NCBI GenBank assembly: GCA_938027655.1
Contig: CALJAP010000003.1
Location: 1 to 53,214, forward strand
Length of the DNA stretch: 53,214 nt
Source: an uncultured bacterium
GTDB taxonomy: Bacteria; Armatimonadota; HRBIN16
Direction: 5' to 3'
Of this stretch, positions 35,586 through 42,322 are shown piece after piece (position 1 is the first letter of the stretch; every line of letters starts with the position of its first letter). The position numbers and the translations under genes were made by a program. Below the pieces are notes generated by a model. The model made no database searches, had not been told where the DNA came from, and saw only the letters and a list, made by a program, of their open reading frames with translations.

Positions 35586-36608
35586 ATGCTAACCGTGACG
35601 CTTATCCCCGGAGATGGCATAGGACCCGAGGTAGTGGAAGCGGCGGTACGCGTGGTGGAGGCGACAGGCGTGCCCGTGCAGTGGGAGCGTTTTGAAGCGG
35701 GCACCGAAGTGATGAACAAGTACGGTACACCTCTGCCCGATGAAGTGTTTAACTCCGTATTGAGAACCCGCGTTGCGCTCAAGGGACCCATTACCACCCC
35801 GATTGGCACAGGCTACAGCAGTCCGAATGTGATGCTCCGCAAGCGGTTGAACCTGTTCGCCAACGTGCGCCCTGCCAAGAATCTACCGGGTGTTCGCACG
35901 CGCTATGAGGATGTGGACCTGGTGGTCATCCGCGAAAACAGCGAGGACCTGTACTCCGGTCTGGAGCACATTGTGGTGCCGGGGGTGGTGGAAAGCCTGA
36001 AGGTTATCACCGAGCGTGCCAGCCTGCGAATCGCCCGGTTCGCCTTCGAGTACGCGGTGAAGCACGGGCGCAGGAAAGTGACGGCGGTTCACAAGGCGAA
36101 CATCATGAAGCTCAGCGACGGGCTGTTTCTCGAGTGTTGCCGGAGGGTGGCCCGAGACTATCCGCAGATTGAATACGAAGAGCTGATTGTGGATAACACC
36201 TGTATGCAACTGGTTACGCGCCCTGAACGGTTCGACGTGATGGTCATGGAGAACCTGTACGGCGATATTATTTCCGACCTGTGCGCCGGGCTGGTAGGAG
36301 GGTTAGGATTGACGCCCAGCGCAAACGTTGGGGAAGACGGCATCGTGGTGTACGAGGCGGTACACGGCTCCGCCCCCGACATCGCCGGGCGTAACCTCGC
36401 CAACCCGATAGCGCTTATCTTCTGCGCAGCGATGATGCTGGATGACCAGGGTCAGCAGGAGGCGGCGGAGCGGGTGCGCCGAGGCGTGTATCGCGTCTTG
36501 AGCGAGGGCAAAGTGCTGACCCGCGATCTGGGTGGCACTGCCACCACTACCGAAATCACCGATGCCATCATCGCCGCGATGGAGCAGCCATCCGCTTCGC
36601 CTGCTTGA
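35586..36608 (+). CDS. NAD-type isocitrate dehydrogenase
   Basis: The 340-residue beta-decarboxylating dehydrogenase has the phosphorylation-loop-like substrate motif SSPNVMLRK (78-86) with Ser79 and Asn81, as in isocitrate dehydrogenases; isopropylmalate dehydrogenases have a different loop. IRENSEDLYSGLEH (Arg116, Tyr123), Lys170 and Asn172, and HGSAPDIAGRNLANP near the C-terminus (NAD-type specificity loop) support an Idh3-like NAD enzyme. Homoisocitrate dehydrogenase is the main alternative. A GGAGG site precedes the ATG. No other TCA-cycle gene is nearby. It converges on the threonine dehydrogenase gene. Confidence 0.82.
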   Translation: MLTVTLIPGDGIGPEVVEAAVRVVEATGVPVQWERFEAGTEVMNKYGTPLPDEVFNSVLRTRVALKGPITTPIGTGYSSPNVMLRKRLNLFANVRPAKNLPGVRTRYEDVDLVVIRENSEDLYSGLEHIVVPGVVESLKVITERASLRIARFAFEYAVKHGRRKVTAVHKANIMKLSDGLFLECCRRVARDYPQIEYEELIVDNTCMQLVTRPERFDVMVMENLYGDIISDLCAGLVGGLGLTPSANVGEDGIVVYEAVHGSAPDIAGRNLANPIALIFCAAMMLDDQGQQEAAERVRRGVYRVLSEGKVLTRDLGGTATTTEITDAIIAAMEQPSASPA

Positions 36609-36619
36609 GCGTCCATTTG

Positions 36620-37654
36620 CTAATCAGGGCGAAGGATCACCTTCCCGCACTTGCCGGTATCGATCAGCTCCATCGCCTTGCCGATTTCCGAAAACCCCAT
36701 CGCGTGGGTAATCACCGGGCGCACGTCCAGCCTGCCCGAGGTAAGCAGTTCCTGCATCTGCTCCCACGTCTGGTATAGTCGCCGTCCAACGATGCCCTGC
36801 ACTTCCAGCCCTTTAAATATCACGTCCTCTGCGAAATCCACCGTAATTGGGTCGGCAGGAATGCCCATCAGGGTGACCCTACCACCGGGGCGGGCAATGC
36901 GAAATCCCACTTTTACCGCAGCAGCAGCGCCGGACATCTCCAGCACCACGTCGACGCCTTCACCGCTTGTGCGAGTCATCACCGCTTTTTCAACGTCCTC
37001 TTTAGCAGGGTCCAGCAACACATCTGCGCCCATCTGCTCTGCCAGCTGCAGGCGGTAAGGGTGTTTTTCCACGGCGAACACCGTGCTGGCATGGCAGGCT
37101 CTGGCGATGCCCACGCTAAACAGCCCAAGCGGTCCGCATCCGAGCACCGCCACCGTACGCCCTTCCAGCGGACCCGCCAGCGCAGCGTGTACCGCGTTGC
37201 CCAAAGGGTCTTGGATGGCAGCGACCTCTACTGGGATCTGGTGCGGGGTTGGGCGGGCGTTTGCTTCAGGAATAACCACCAGTTCCGCCCATACGCCGTC
37301 GGTGTCGATGCCAAGAATGCGCGTGTTACGGCAGACGTGCGCCTGCCCGTGCCGGCACTGATAGCAAGTTCCGCAGACGATGTGCGATTCGCTAGCAACG
37401 AAGTCGCCTACTCTGCGTTCCTTGACCCCCTCGCCGATGGCAATCACCTCACCGGCGAACTCATGTCCTAAGATGCGGGGAAGATGGATACGGTGCGCTG
37501 CCCAGTGGTCCCAGTGCCAGATGTGCACGTCGGTGCCGCAGATAGACCATGCTCGTGGTTGAACAAGCACATAACCCGGAGGTATTGTGGAGGGGTCGGG
37601 TATGTCTATTACCTCGCCGCCGGGTTCGGGGCGTTTTTTGACAATCGCACGCAT
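36620..37654 (-). CDS. tdh: L-threonine 3-dehydrogenase-like zinc alcohol dehydrogenase
   Basis: The 344-residue medium-chain dehydrogenase has catalytic-zinc ligands Cys39 (ICGTDVHI) and His64-Glu65 (LGHEFAGEV), four structural-zinc cysteines (94, 97, 100, 108), and the NAD fold at VLGCGPLGLFSVG (about 170). HIWHWDHWA and the overall alignment are typical of threonine dehydrogenase, which oxidises threonine to 2-amino-3-ketobutyrate. The partner kbl gene is absent here, so another polyol or alcohol substrate is possible. AAAAGGAG lies upstream, with a promoter at 37690-37718. Confidence 0.85.
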   Translation of the reverse strand: MRAIVKKRPEPGGEVIDIPDPSTIPPGYVLVQPRAWSICGTDVHIWHWDHWAAHRIHLPRILGHEFAGEVIAIGEGVKERRVGDFVASESHIVCGTCYQCRHGQAHVCRNTRILGIDTDGVWAELVVIPEANARPTPHQIPVEVAAIQDPLGNAVHAALAGPLEGRTVAVLGCGPLGLFSVGIARACHASTVFAVEKHPYRLQLAEQMGADVLLDPAKEDVEKAVMTRTSGEGVDVVLEMSGAAAAVKVGFRIARPGGRVTLMGIPADPITVDFAEDVIFKGLEVQGIVGRRLYQTWEQMQELLTSGRLDVRPVITHAMGFSEIGKAMELIDTGKCGKVILRPD

Positions 37655-37689
37655 ACGATGCTGCTCCTTTTCACAACGTTCACAGTTTC

Positions 37690-37718
37690 ATTATAAGCCT
37701 CATGGAGGAATACTGCAA
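37690..37718 (-). promoter_or_regulatory. Promoter of tdh
   Basis: Minus-strand TTGCAG (37713-37718) and a perfect TATAAT (37690-37695) are 17 bases apart, giving a leader of about 30 bases. Confidence 0.75.
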
Positions 37719-37744
37719 CCCGGTGGCGTTTCGGGCTCTTAAAT

Positions 37745-37949
37745 GTAGACGCAACCTTCAGGTCCTCTGGCGCAGGCTAAAGCCTGCGGCTACAAGCGGT
37801 GCGTTGCTCTCGCGCAGTTCTCTGTAGCCGCAACCTTTAGGTTGCGCTCCTCTAAAGCCTGCGGCTACAAGCGGTGTGTTGCTCTCACGCAGTTCTCTGG
37901 CGCAGGCTAAAGCCTGCGGCTACAAGCGGTGCGTTGCTCTCACGCAGAG
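37745..37949. repeat. Tandem array of palindromic GTAGCCGC repeats
   Basis: Three units (about 37769-37823, 37849-37898 and 37899-37949) share the core TAAAGCCTGCGGCTACAAGC plus a tail GGTGYGTTGCTCTCRCGCAG. Between units one and two lies the other core type, GTAGCCGCAACCTTTAGG (37824-37849), and a half copy starts the array. The array fills most of the 397-base gap between tdh and the phosphatase-family gene; no gene is seen there. Confidence 0.85.
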
Positions 37950-38051
37950 CGAAACCACAATCGTGGCGGATGTCACCATACGCCAGCGTGAACTCTTCAC
38001 CGTGCTCGGCGTCTGAAAAGAATAGAGACCTGCAAATGGGAGGTGTAAAAC

Positions 38052-39101
38052 ATGCACCGACCGATGTTCTGGATATCGGCTGTGCTTCCGGTGCTGGTCG
38101 CCCTGACGATGTTGGCGGGGCAAAGCCGACAAACCGCACCTCGTCCGAGGGTGCACAACGTCATCCTCATCGGTTGGGATGGGGCACAACGCGAGCATGT
38201 GCGCGAGTGTCTGAAACGTGGAGAACTGCCGAACCTCGCCAAACTGGCTTCTGAAGGCAGACTGGTGGCTATTGACATCCTGCGCACCACCGACACCAAA
38301 GCGGGCTGGACGCAGATACTCACCGGCTATGAGCCGGAAAAGACAGGCGTGTTCAGCAACGGGCGTTACCAGCCTATTCCGAAGGGATACACCCTCTTCG
38401 AGCGACTGGAGCAGCACTTCGGCGCGGATAACATTGCCACCGTAGCGGTTATCGGCAAGAAGGGAAATGTGGACGCCGATCCACCAGCGAAGGTGTTGGC
38501 GGCTCCTATCGAGCAACGGGCACGCGCAGGGCGTGCACAGGCTCAGCAGCGTCTGCGACAGGGGACGATTATCACCGAGAACGGCGTGCGCTACCTGGTG
38601 GAACCCGGCAAACCCTTCTACAATGCCCGGCAGGGCATGGACGTGTTCATCAACGGTTTGATACGCGACGACGCGGTGGGCACCAAGGCACTAGAGATGC
38701 TGGAGCGTTACAGGGATAAGCGGTTCTTCTTTTTCATCCACTTCGCCGAAGTAGACCACCAGGGGCATCAGTACGGCGAAAACTCGAAGGAGTACAACGA
38801 CGCGCTCATCTCCGGCGACAGGTGGTTGGGCAGAATCGTGCAGAAGCTGAAGGAGTTGGGACTATATGATAACACCTTGATTTACGTGACCGCCGACCAC
38901 GGTTTCGATGAGGGGATGAAAACCCATGCCGATGCGCCGTACGTCTTCCTTGCCACCAACGATAAAGGCATTGTGCGCCGGGGTACTCGTGCCGACATCG
39001 CGCCCACCATTTTGGAGAGGTTCGGAATAGACCTGAAGCGCATCCAGCCCCCGCTAGATGGGCATCCGCTGACAAAGCCCTATAACCCACCGATATGGTA
39101 G
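38052..39101 (+). CDS. Secreted alkaline-phosphatase-superfamily protein
   Basis: The 349-residue protein has an N-terminal signal or anchor (about 5-25) and the metalloenzyme core of phosphodiesterases and sulfatases: IGWDGAQREHV (first metal Asp), a Thr-rich nucleophile region RTTDTKAGWTQILTG (about 82), HFAEVDHQGHQYGE (about 232) with the Asp-His pair, and VTADHGFDEGMKTHADAPY (about 283) with the remaining ligands. It should hydrolyse a phosphate or sulfate ester outside the cytoplasm; the substrate is unknown. GGGAGGTG precedes the ATG. No partner genes are evident. Confidence 0.85.
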   Translation: MHRPMFWISAVLPVLVALTMLAGQSRQTAPRPRVHNVILIGWDGAQREHVRECLKRGELPNLAKLASEGRLVAIDILRTTDTKAGWTQILTGYEPEKTGVFSNGRYQPIPKGYTLFERLEQHFGADNIATVAVIGKKGNVDADPPAKVLAAPIEQRARAGRAQAQQRLRQGTIITENGVRYLVEPGKPFYNARQGMDVFINGLIRDDAVGTKALEMLERYRDKRFFFFIHFAEVDHQGHQYGENSKEYNDALISGDRWLGRIVQKLKELGLYDNTLIYVTADHGFDEGMKTHADAPYVFLATNDKGIVRRGTRADIAPTILERFGIDLKRIQPPLDGHPLTKPYNPPIW

Positions 39102-39182
39102 CACGCAGGAGCGGTCAGGATGGGGGCACTCACACCGCTCGGCGGGAGCCTTGACCTCTAAGGAACAGGATGTGACGTGCCA

Positions 39183-40166
39183 CTACAGCGACAGCATCCC
39201 GTGTCTGCGCAGGGTGAGATGCGCCAGCATATACGAGAGGATAGACTCCGCACCGCCGTTGAGGTTCAAGCCGTGTGGTGTCAGGGCGTCGTGGCAGAAA
39301 CCGGTTTCGGGCTCGTATACCTTTAACCCGTGGTCGTTTCTGCCCAGATACCACTCGTAGGCGATCACCGCCTTCTCGCGATAGAACGGCTCCTGTGAAA
39401 GCAGGTAAGCGGTGGTACAGGCTTCTACCATCGCGCCCGCATCCACCGGTTGCTGGTCCCAGCGGGCAGGCGTGCCTCCTTTCACCAGCCAGCCGTGGTT
39501 GCCGATGGGGCGGAAGTGTCCATCACTGAAGGTATGCCCGATGAGCCAGCGCAAGGTGGTGTGCGCAACCTCAATCCCTTCCGCATGATGCAGGCGATGT
39601 GCCGCCACGAATAGCGACTGTGGCAGCCTTGCGTTTTCGTAGGTCACTACCGGCTCGAACCAGTGCCATTCGCGGTCGCTGTAATGCCGGTATCCCGCCA
39701 GTAGTTTGCTCAATACATGGCGCATCAGGTCAACATTCTCGGTTTCCAGCGCCGCGAACGCCAGCGCACGAGGCGAGTGCACCTCCATCATCGCGCGCTC
39801 CATGCGCTGTATCATGTTGCGAGCAACGTGGTCCGACGGGTGGTGTTTTACCCAGATGTACAGCGCCCAGAGTGTGCGCCCCAGCGCGTCGTCACTGCCG
39901 ACAGATTCCAGCCACCTGCCTTGTGCGGAGCGGATGTTGCGTACCCTGCCGCCGGGCAGGAGTGCGCTGCGAAGATAACGCATGCAACGGTCACACAAAG
40001 CGGCGTGCAGAGCGGGGGGCATCTCTCCCTTCGCCAGCGTTGCTACGATGAGCGCACGCGCCTGGTCATCTATCGAATAACCGTGCTCGGGTGCGGGAGT
40101 GCGCAGATTCGCGTGCTGCCACACCCCCAGCGGACCGAGCATCGTGTGCAGATAGTCAAACCGCAT
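39183..40166 (-). CDS. Helical-barrel protein paired with a glycosyltransferase
   Basis: The 327-residue protein from ATG 40166 starts MRFDYLHTMLGPLGVWQHAN and contains GYSIDDQARALIV (about 30), a motif I associate with alpha/alpha-barrel proteins encoded next to GT4 glycosyltransferases. RWDQQPVDAGAMVEA and CHDALTPHGLNLNGGAES add conserved acidic and histidine residues in the style of glycoside hydrolases or phosphorylases. The start overlaps the transferase stop by 11 bases, so translation is coupled. A longer in-frame form to 40274 would overlap the transferase more and is unlikely. The substrate is unknown. Confidence 0.72.
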   Translation of the reverse strand: MRFDYLHTMLGPLGVWQHANLRTPAPEHGYSIDDQARALIVATLAKGEMPPALHAALCDRCMRYLRSALLPGGRVRNIRSAQGRWLESVGSDDALGRTLWALYIWVKHHPSDHVARNMIQRMERAMMEVHSPRALAFAALETENVDLMRHVLSKLLAGYRHYSDREWHWFEPVVTYENARLPQSLFVAAHRLHHAEGIEVAHTTLRWLIGHTFSDGHFRPIGNHGWLVKGGTPARWDQQPVDAGAMVEACTTAYLLSQEPFYREKAVIAYEWYLGRNDHGLKVYEPETGFCHDALTPHGLNLNGGAESILSYMLAHLTLRRHGMLSL

Positions 40167-41415
40167 CGGGCAACCGCTCCGGCGTGGTTGTGGATTGAGC
40201 GGTCTCACCACCCGGCGCGAACGCTGGCGACAGGTAGTGCCCTGCATAGTGCACGTCCGTTGCATGGTCGGCAAGCGCTGTTCGTAGAAGGCACTGGCTA
40301 AACTGCGCCCCCACTGCAGGCCACGTCATGTGCCGGCTGTAATGGTATGCCCGATAGCGCAATTGCTCGCGGTAACCATCGTCGCTGAGCAGCTTGTTCA
40401 GCGTGCTGGCGATAGATTGCGGGCTGCGGAACGGCACCAGCTCGCCCCTGCCATCCGCGAGCAGCTCCTGCGCGTACAGGTAGGGCGTAGATACCACCGC
40501 GCACCCGCACGCCAGCGCGTAGGTCAGCGTGCCGCTGGAAATCTGCCCCGGATTAGGGTAGGGTGTGATGTATATATCGGTGGCGGCGAGATAACGCAAC
40601 AGCGCCTCCTGCGTCAGATAGCTGTTGACAAAGCGCACGTTGTTTTGTAGTCCCAGCCGTTCCACCAGCGCGAGCAGTGACTCTCGGTAGCTCTCGCCTT
40701 CGTAAGCCCGTACATTGGGGTGAGTTTGACCAAGAACCAGATACAGCGCGTCCTGGTGTCGCGGCACCACCTCTTGCATGGCAACGATAACATCCTCGAT
40801 GCCCTTGCCCCGGCTAATCAACCCAAAGGTGGAAAGCACTTTCTTGCCCTGTAAACCCAGTTTGCTTTTGGCGATGTCGGTGCTGGTAAAGGGGACATCG
40901 GGTGCGCCATGGGGGATCATGTGCACGTGATGGGTGGGCACGTGATACACCTGTTTGAGCAACCGTATCGCCGTGTGCGACATCACCATCACGCCCTGTG
41001 CGTGGGTAACCAGCTCGCGCAGGATGCGCTTCATGATGTCGCGCGGTTGGGGGTCTACGGTGTGCAGCGTGACAAACAAGGGTACCCGCAGCGTGCGCAC
41101 AAAGCGCAACACCTCTTCACCCATCTCCCCCCCAAACAAGCCGTACTCATGCTGCAGGCTAACGGCAGCAGGCTGGAGTCTGTTCAGAAACTGCGCAGCT
41201 TGCTCATAGTCCTGCGCATGGTGCCTGCGAATTCGCCATATCACTCGCTGGTTGGCATAGTCTACCTCGCCCTTATCGATAGCGACAACCAGCGCTCTCC
41301 ACCCATAGAGTTCCGCTGCATTGGCTAAATCCTGGGTGAAGGTGGCAATCCCGCATTGCACAGGTGGATAGGTGCTCACGAACGCGACCGTACGTCCTTG
41401 CGTTAAACGGCTCAT
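40156..41415 (-). CDS. GT4-family glycosyltransferase
   Basis: The 419-residue protein has a GT-B fold: VAFVSTYPPVQCGIATFTQDLA at the N-terminus (acceptor domain), SLQHEYGLFGG (about 88), MIPHGAPDVPF (about 165), then STFGLISRGKGIEDVI (about 200), the donor-site ITPYPNPGQISSGTLTYALACG (about 290) and STPYLYAQELL. The sugar donor is probably a nucleotide hexose. The ATG at 41415 follows AAAGGAGGTG and lies inside an 8-bp hairpin. It forms a two-gene unit with the barrel protein, behind a promoter at 41528-41557. Confidence 0.88.
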   Translation of the reverse strand: MSRLTQGRTVAFVSTYPPVQCGIATFTQDLANAAELYGWRALVVAIDKGEVDYANQRVIWRIRRHHAQDYEQAAQFLNRLQPAAVSLQHEYGLFGGEMGEEVLRFVRTLRVPLFVTLHTVDPQPRDIMKRILRELVTHAQGVMVMSHTAIRLLKQVYHVPTHHVHMIPHGAPDVPFTSTDIAKSKLGLQGKKVLSTFGLISRGKGIEDVIVAMQEVVPRHQDALYLVLGQTHPNVRAYEGESYRESLLALVERLGLQNNVRFVNSYLTQEALLRYLAATDIYITPYPNPGQISSGTLTYALACGCAVVSTPYLYAQELLADGRGELVPFRSPQSIASTLNKLLSDDGYREQLRYRAYHYSRHMTWPAVGAQFSQCLLRTALADHATDVHYAGHYLSPAFAPGGETAQSTTTPERLPDAV

Positions 41416-41442
41416 TACCTCACCTCCTTTCAAAGTAATGAG
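41411..41442 (-). promoter_or_regulatory. Hairpin pairing the start codon of the GT4 gene
   Basis: In the minus-strand mRNA, CTCATTAC (41435-41442) pairs perfectly with GTAATGAG (41411-41418), which contains the ATG. The 16-base loop holds the ribosome site AAAGGAGGTG. This could act as a translational switch or thermosensor. Confidence 0.6.
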
Positions 41443-41527
41443 TCGCTCCCGCCGGAGCGTATGCGACGTCCGTGACGACCAAATGGCAACGAGAAGCGGA
41501 TATCACAGACGGGTAACAGCAGTTAGC

Positions 41528-41557
41528 ATTATACCAGAGGACATGCGGGTTTTGCAA
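41528..41557 (-). promoter_or_regulatory. Promoter of the GT4 gene pair
   Basis: Minus-strand TTGCAA (41552-41557) and perfect TATAAT (41528-41533), 18 bases apart. The leader of about 105 bases includes CGCTCC-CGCC-GGAGCG (41444-41459) before the start-codon hairpin. Confidence 0.65.
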
Positions 41558-41576
41558 GATTCTGCCAGAGCAGACA

Positions 41577-41608
41577 CGAAAAAAGCCCCTCTTCTCAAAG
41601 AGGGGCTT
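41577..41608 (-). terminator. Terminator of the GntR-type gene
   Basis: An 11-bp perfect stem AAGCCCCTCTT/AAGAGGGGCTT with a 4-base loop; on the minus strand it is followed by a T run (TTTTTT from the stem end). It starts 7 bases after the stop codon. Confidence 0.85.
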
Positions 41609-41614
41609 GGGAGG

Positions 41615-42094
41615 TTACCGTCCCGCGGAGGGAGCGGTTTGCACAGGACCGGAGACCACCCCTCCGGGCATTGGGCGTCCTTGCTGGCTGGGGGGTAAGG
41701 GGACTTCGATAATAGACAGGCTCACCGGCGCGTTGGCGATGGCACGTTGCATCCCCCGGAAGAGCGAGCCCAGATAGAAGTCTTCCAGCGCGCGCTCGGC
41801 GGGAATGTGTACCACCACCCCGATTTGCAGCAACTCGGGCGGGGGAGCACAGAAACCCTCTGGCACGAAAGTGCCCTTACCGTGTTCGCGATACAGCCAT
41901 CCTTCCTTCACCAGTTCCATCAGCGCTTTGTTCATCGTCATCTGGCTGATACGCAGCTCCGCCGCTAGGTCGCGCTCGCCGGGGATACGTTCGCCCGCAC
42001 GATACTTACCAGAGCGAATGCGCTGTTGGATAATCAGCTTCGCCTGAACGTAGCGCGGAAGCGGGTTGTTTTTGTCGACGACCTGAGTACTCAT
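41615..42094 (-). CDS. Short GntR-family transcription regulator
   Basis: From ATG 42094 the protein has 159 residues. Residues 10-78 are a GntR-type winged helix (PRYVQAKLIIQQRIRSGKY, GERIPGERDLAAELRISQMT, REHGKGTFV). After that, LLQIGVVVHIPAE...FYLGSLFRGMQRAI (90-120) looks like the first strand and helix of a LacI-type periplasmic-binding effector domain, but the protein then ends in a Pro/Gly-rich tail. The effector domain is thus cut to about 50 residues. It may be a shortened repressor that responds to no ligand. Palindromes over its promoter suggest autoregulation. Confidence 0.8.
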   Translation of the reverse strand: MSTQVVDKNNPLPRYVQAKLIIQQRIRSGKYRAGERIPGERDLAAELRISQMTMNKALMELVKEGWLYREHGKGTFVPEGFCAPPPELLQIGVVVHIPAERALEDFYLGSLFRGMQRAIANAPVSLSIIEVPLPPSQQGRPMPGGVVSGPVQTAPSAGR

Positions 42095-42104
42095 GCTTTG
42101 ATTA

Positions 42105-42139
42105 CCAGTGTTATAGTTTACTGTAACACCAGTATTATA
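42105..42139 (-). promoter_or_regulatory. Likely autoregulatory operator of the GntR-type gene
   Basis: GTGTTATA (42108-42115) and TGTAACAC (42122-42129) form an inverted repeat (seven of eight matches), and CCAGTGTTATA / CCAGTATTATA (42105-42115, 42129-42139) are direct repeats. Minus-strand -10-like boxes TATAAT (42134-42139) and TATAAC (42110-42115) lie within them. Confidence 0.6.
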
Positions 42140-42251
42140 TATCACCATGTCGTAGTCGTGCCCGATAATCACGCCGTTGGGCTTGACTTTGCGATACCAG
42201 ATCGGCGGGAGTGTACAGCATGTTGAGGTCTATACCGGTGTTGGCAGTCAT
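42135..42251 (-). CDS. 38-residue ORF upstream of the GntR-type gene
   Basis: A 38-codon ORF beginning MTANTGIDLNMLYTPADL has AGGAGGG seven bases before its ATG. It is basic toward the end and ends inside the operator region of the GntR-type gene, 40 bases before that gene's start. The strong ribosome site makes translation plausible, as a leader peptide or small protein; I recognise no family. Confidence 0.5.
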   Translation of the reverse strand: MTANTGIDLNMLYTPADLVSQSQAQRRDYRARLRHGDI

Positions 42252-42322
42252 ATGAGCCCTCCTGAGAATCTGGTACCATTATCGGTGAAGAGGGATAAAG
42301 TGCGAAGTGAGGGGAAGCAGCT

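Noticed and set aside
37874-38254. 126-codon ORF overlapping the palindrome array and phosphatase gene
   Set aside because: It begins inside the repeat array and continues out of frame through the start of a better-supported gene.
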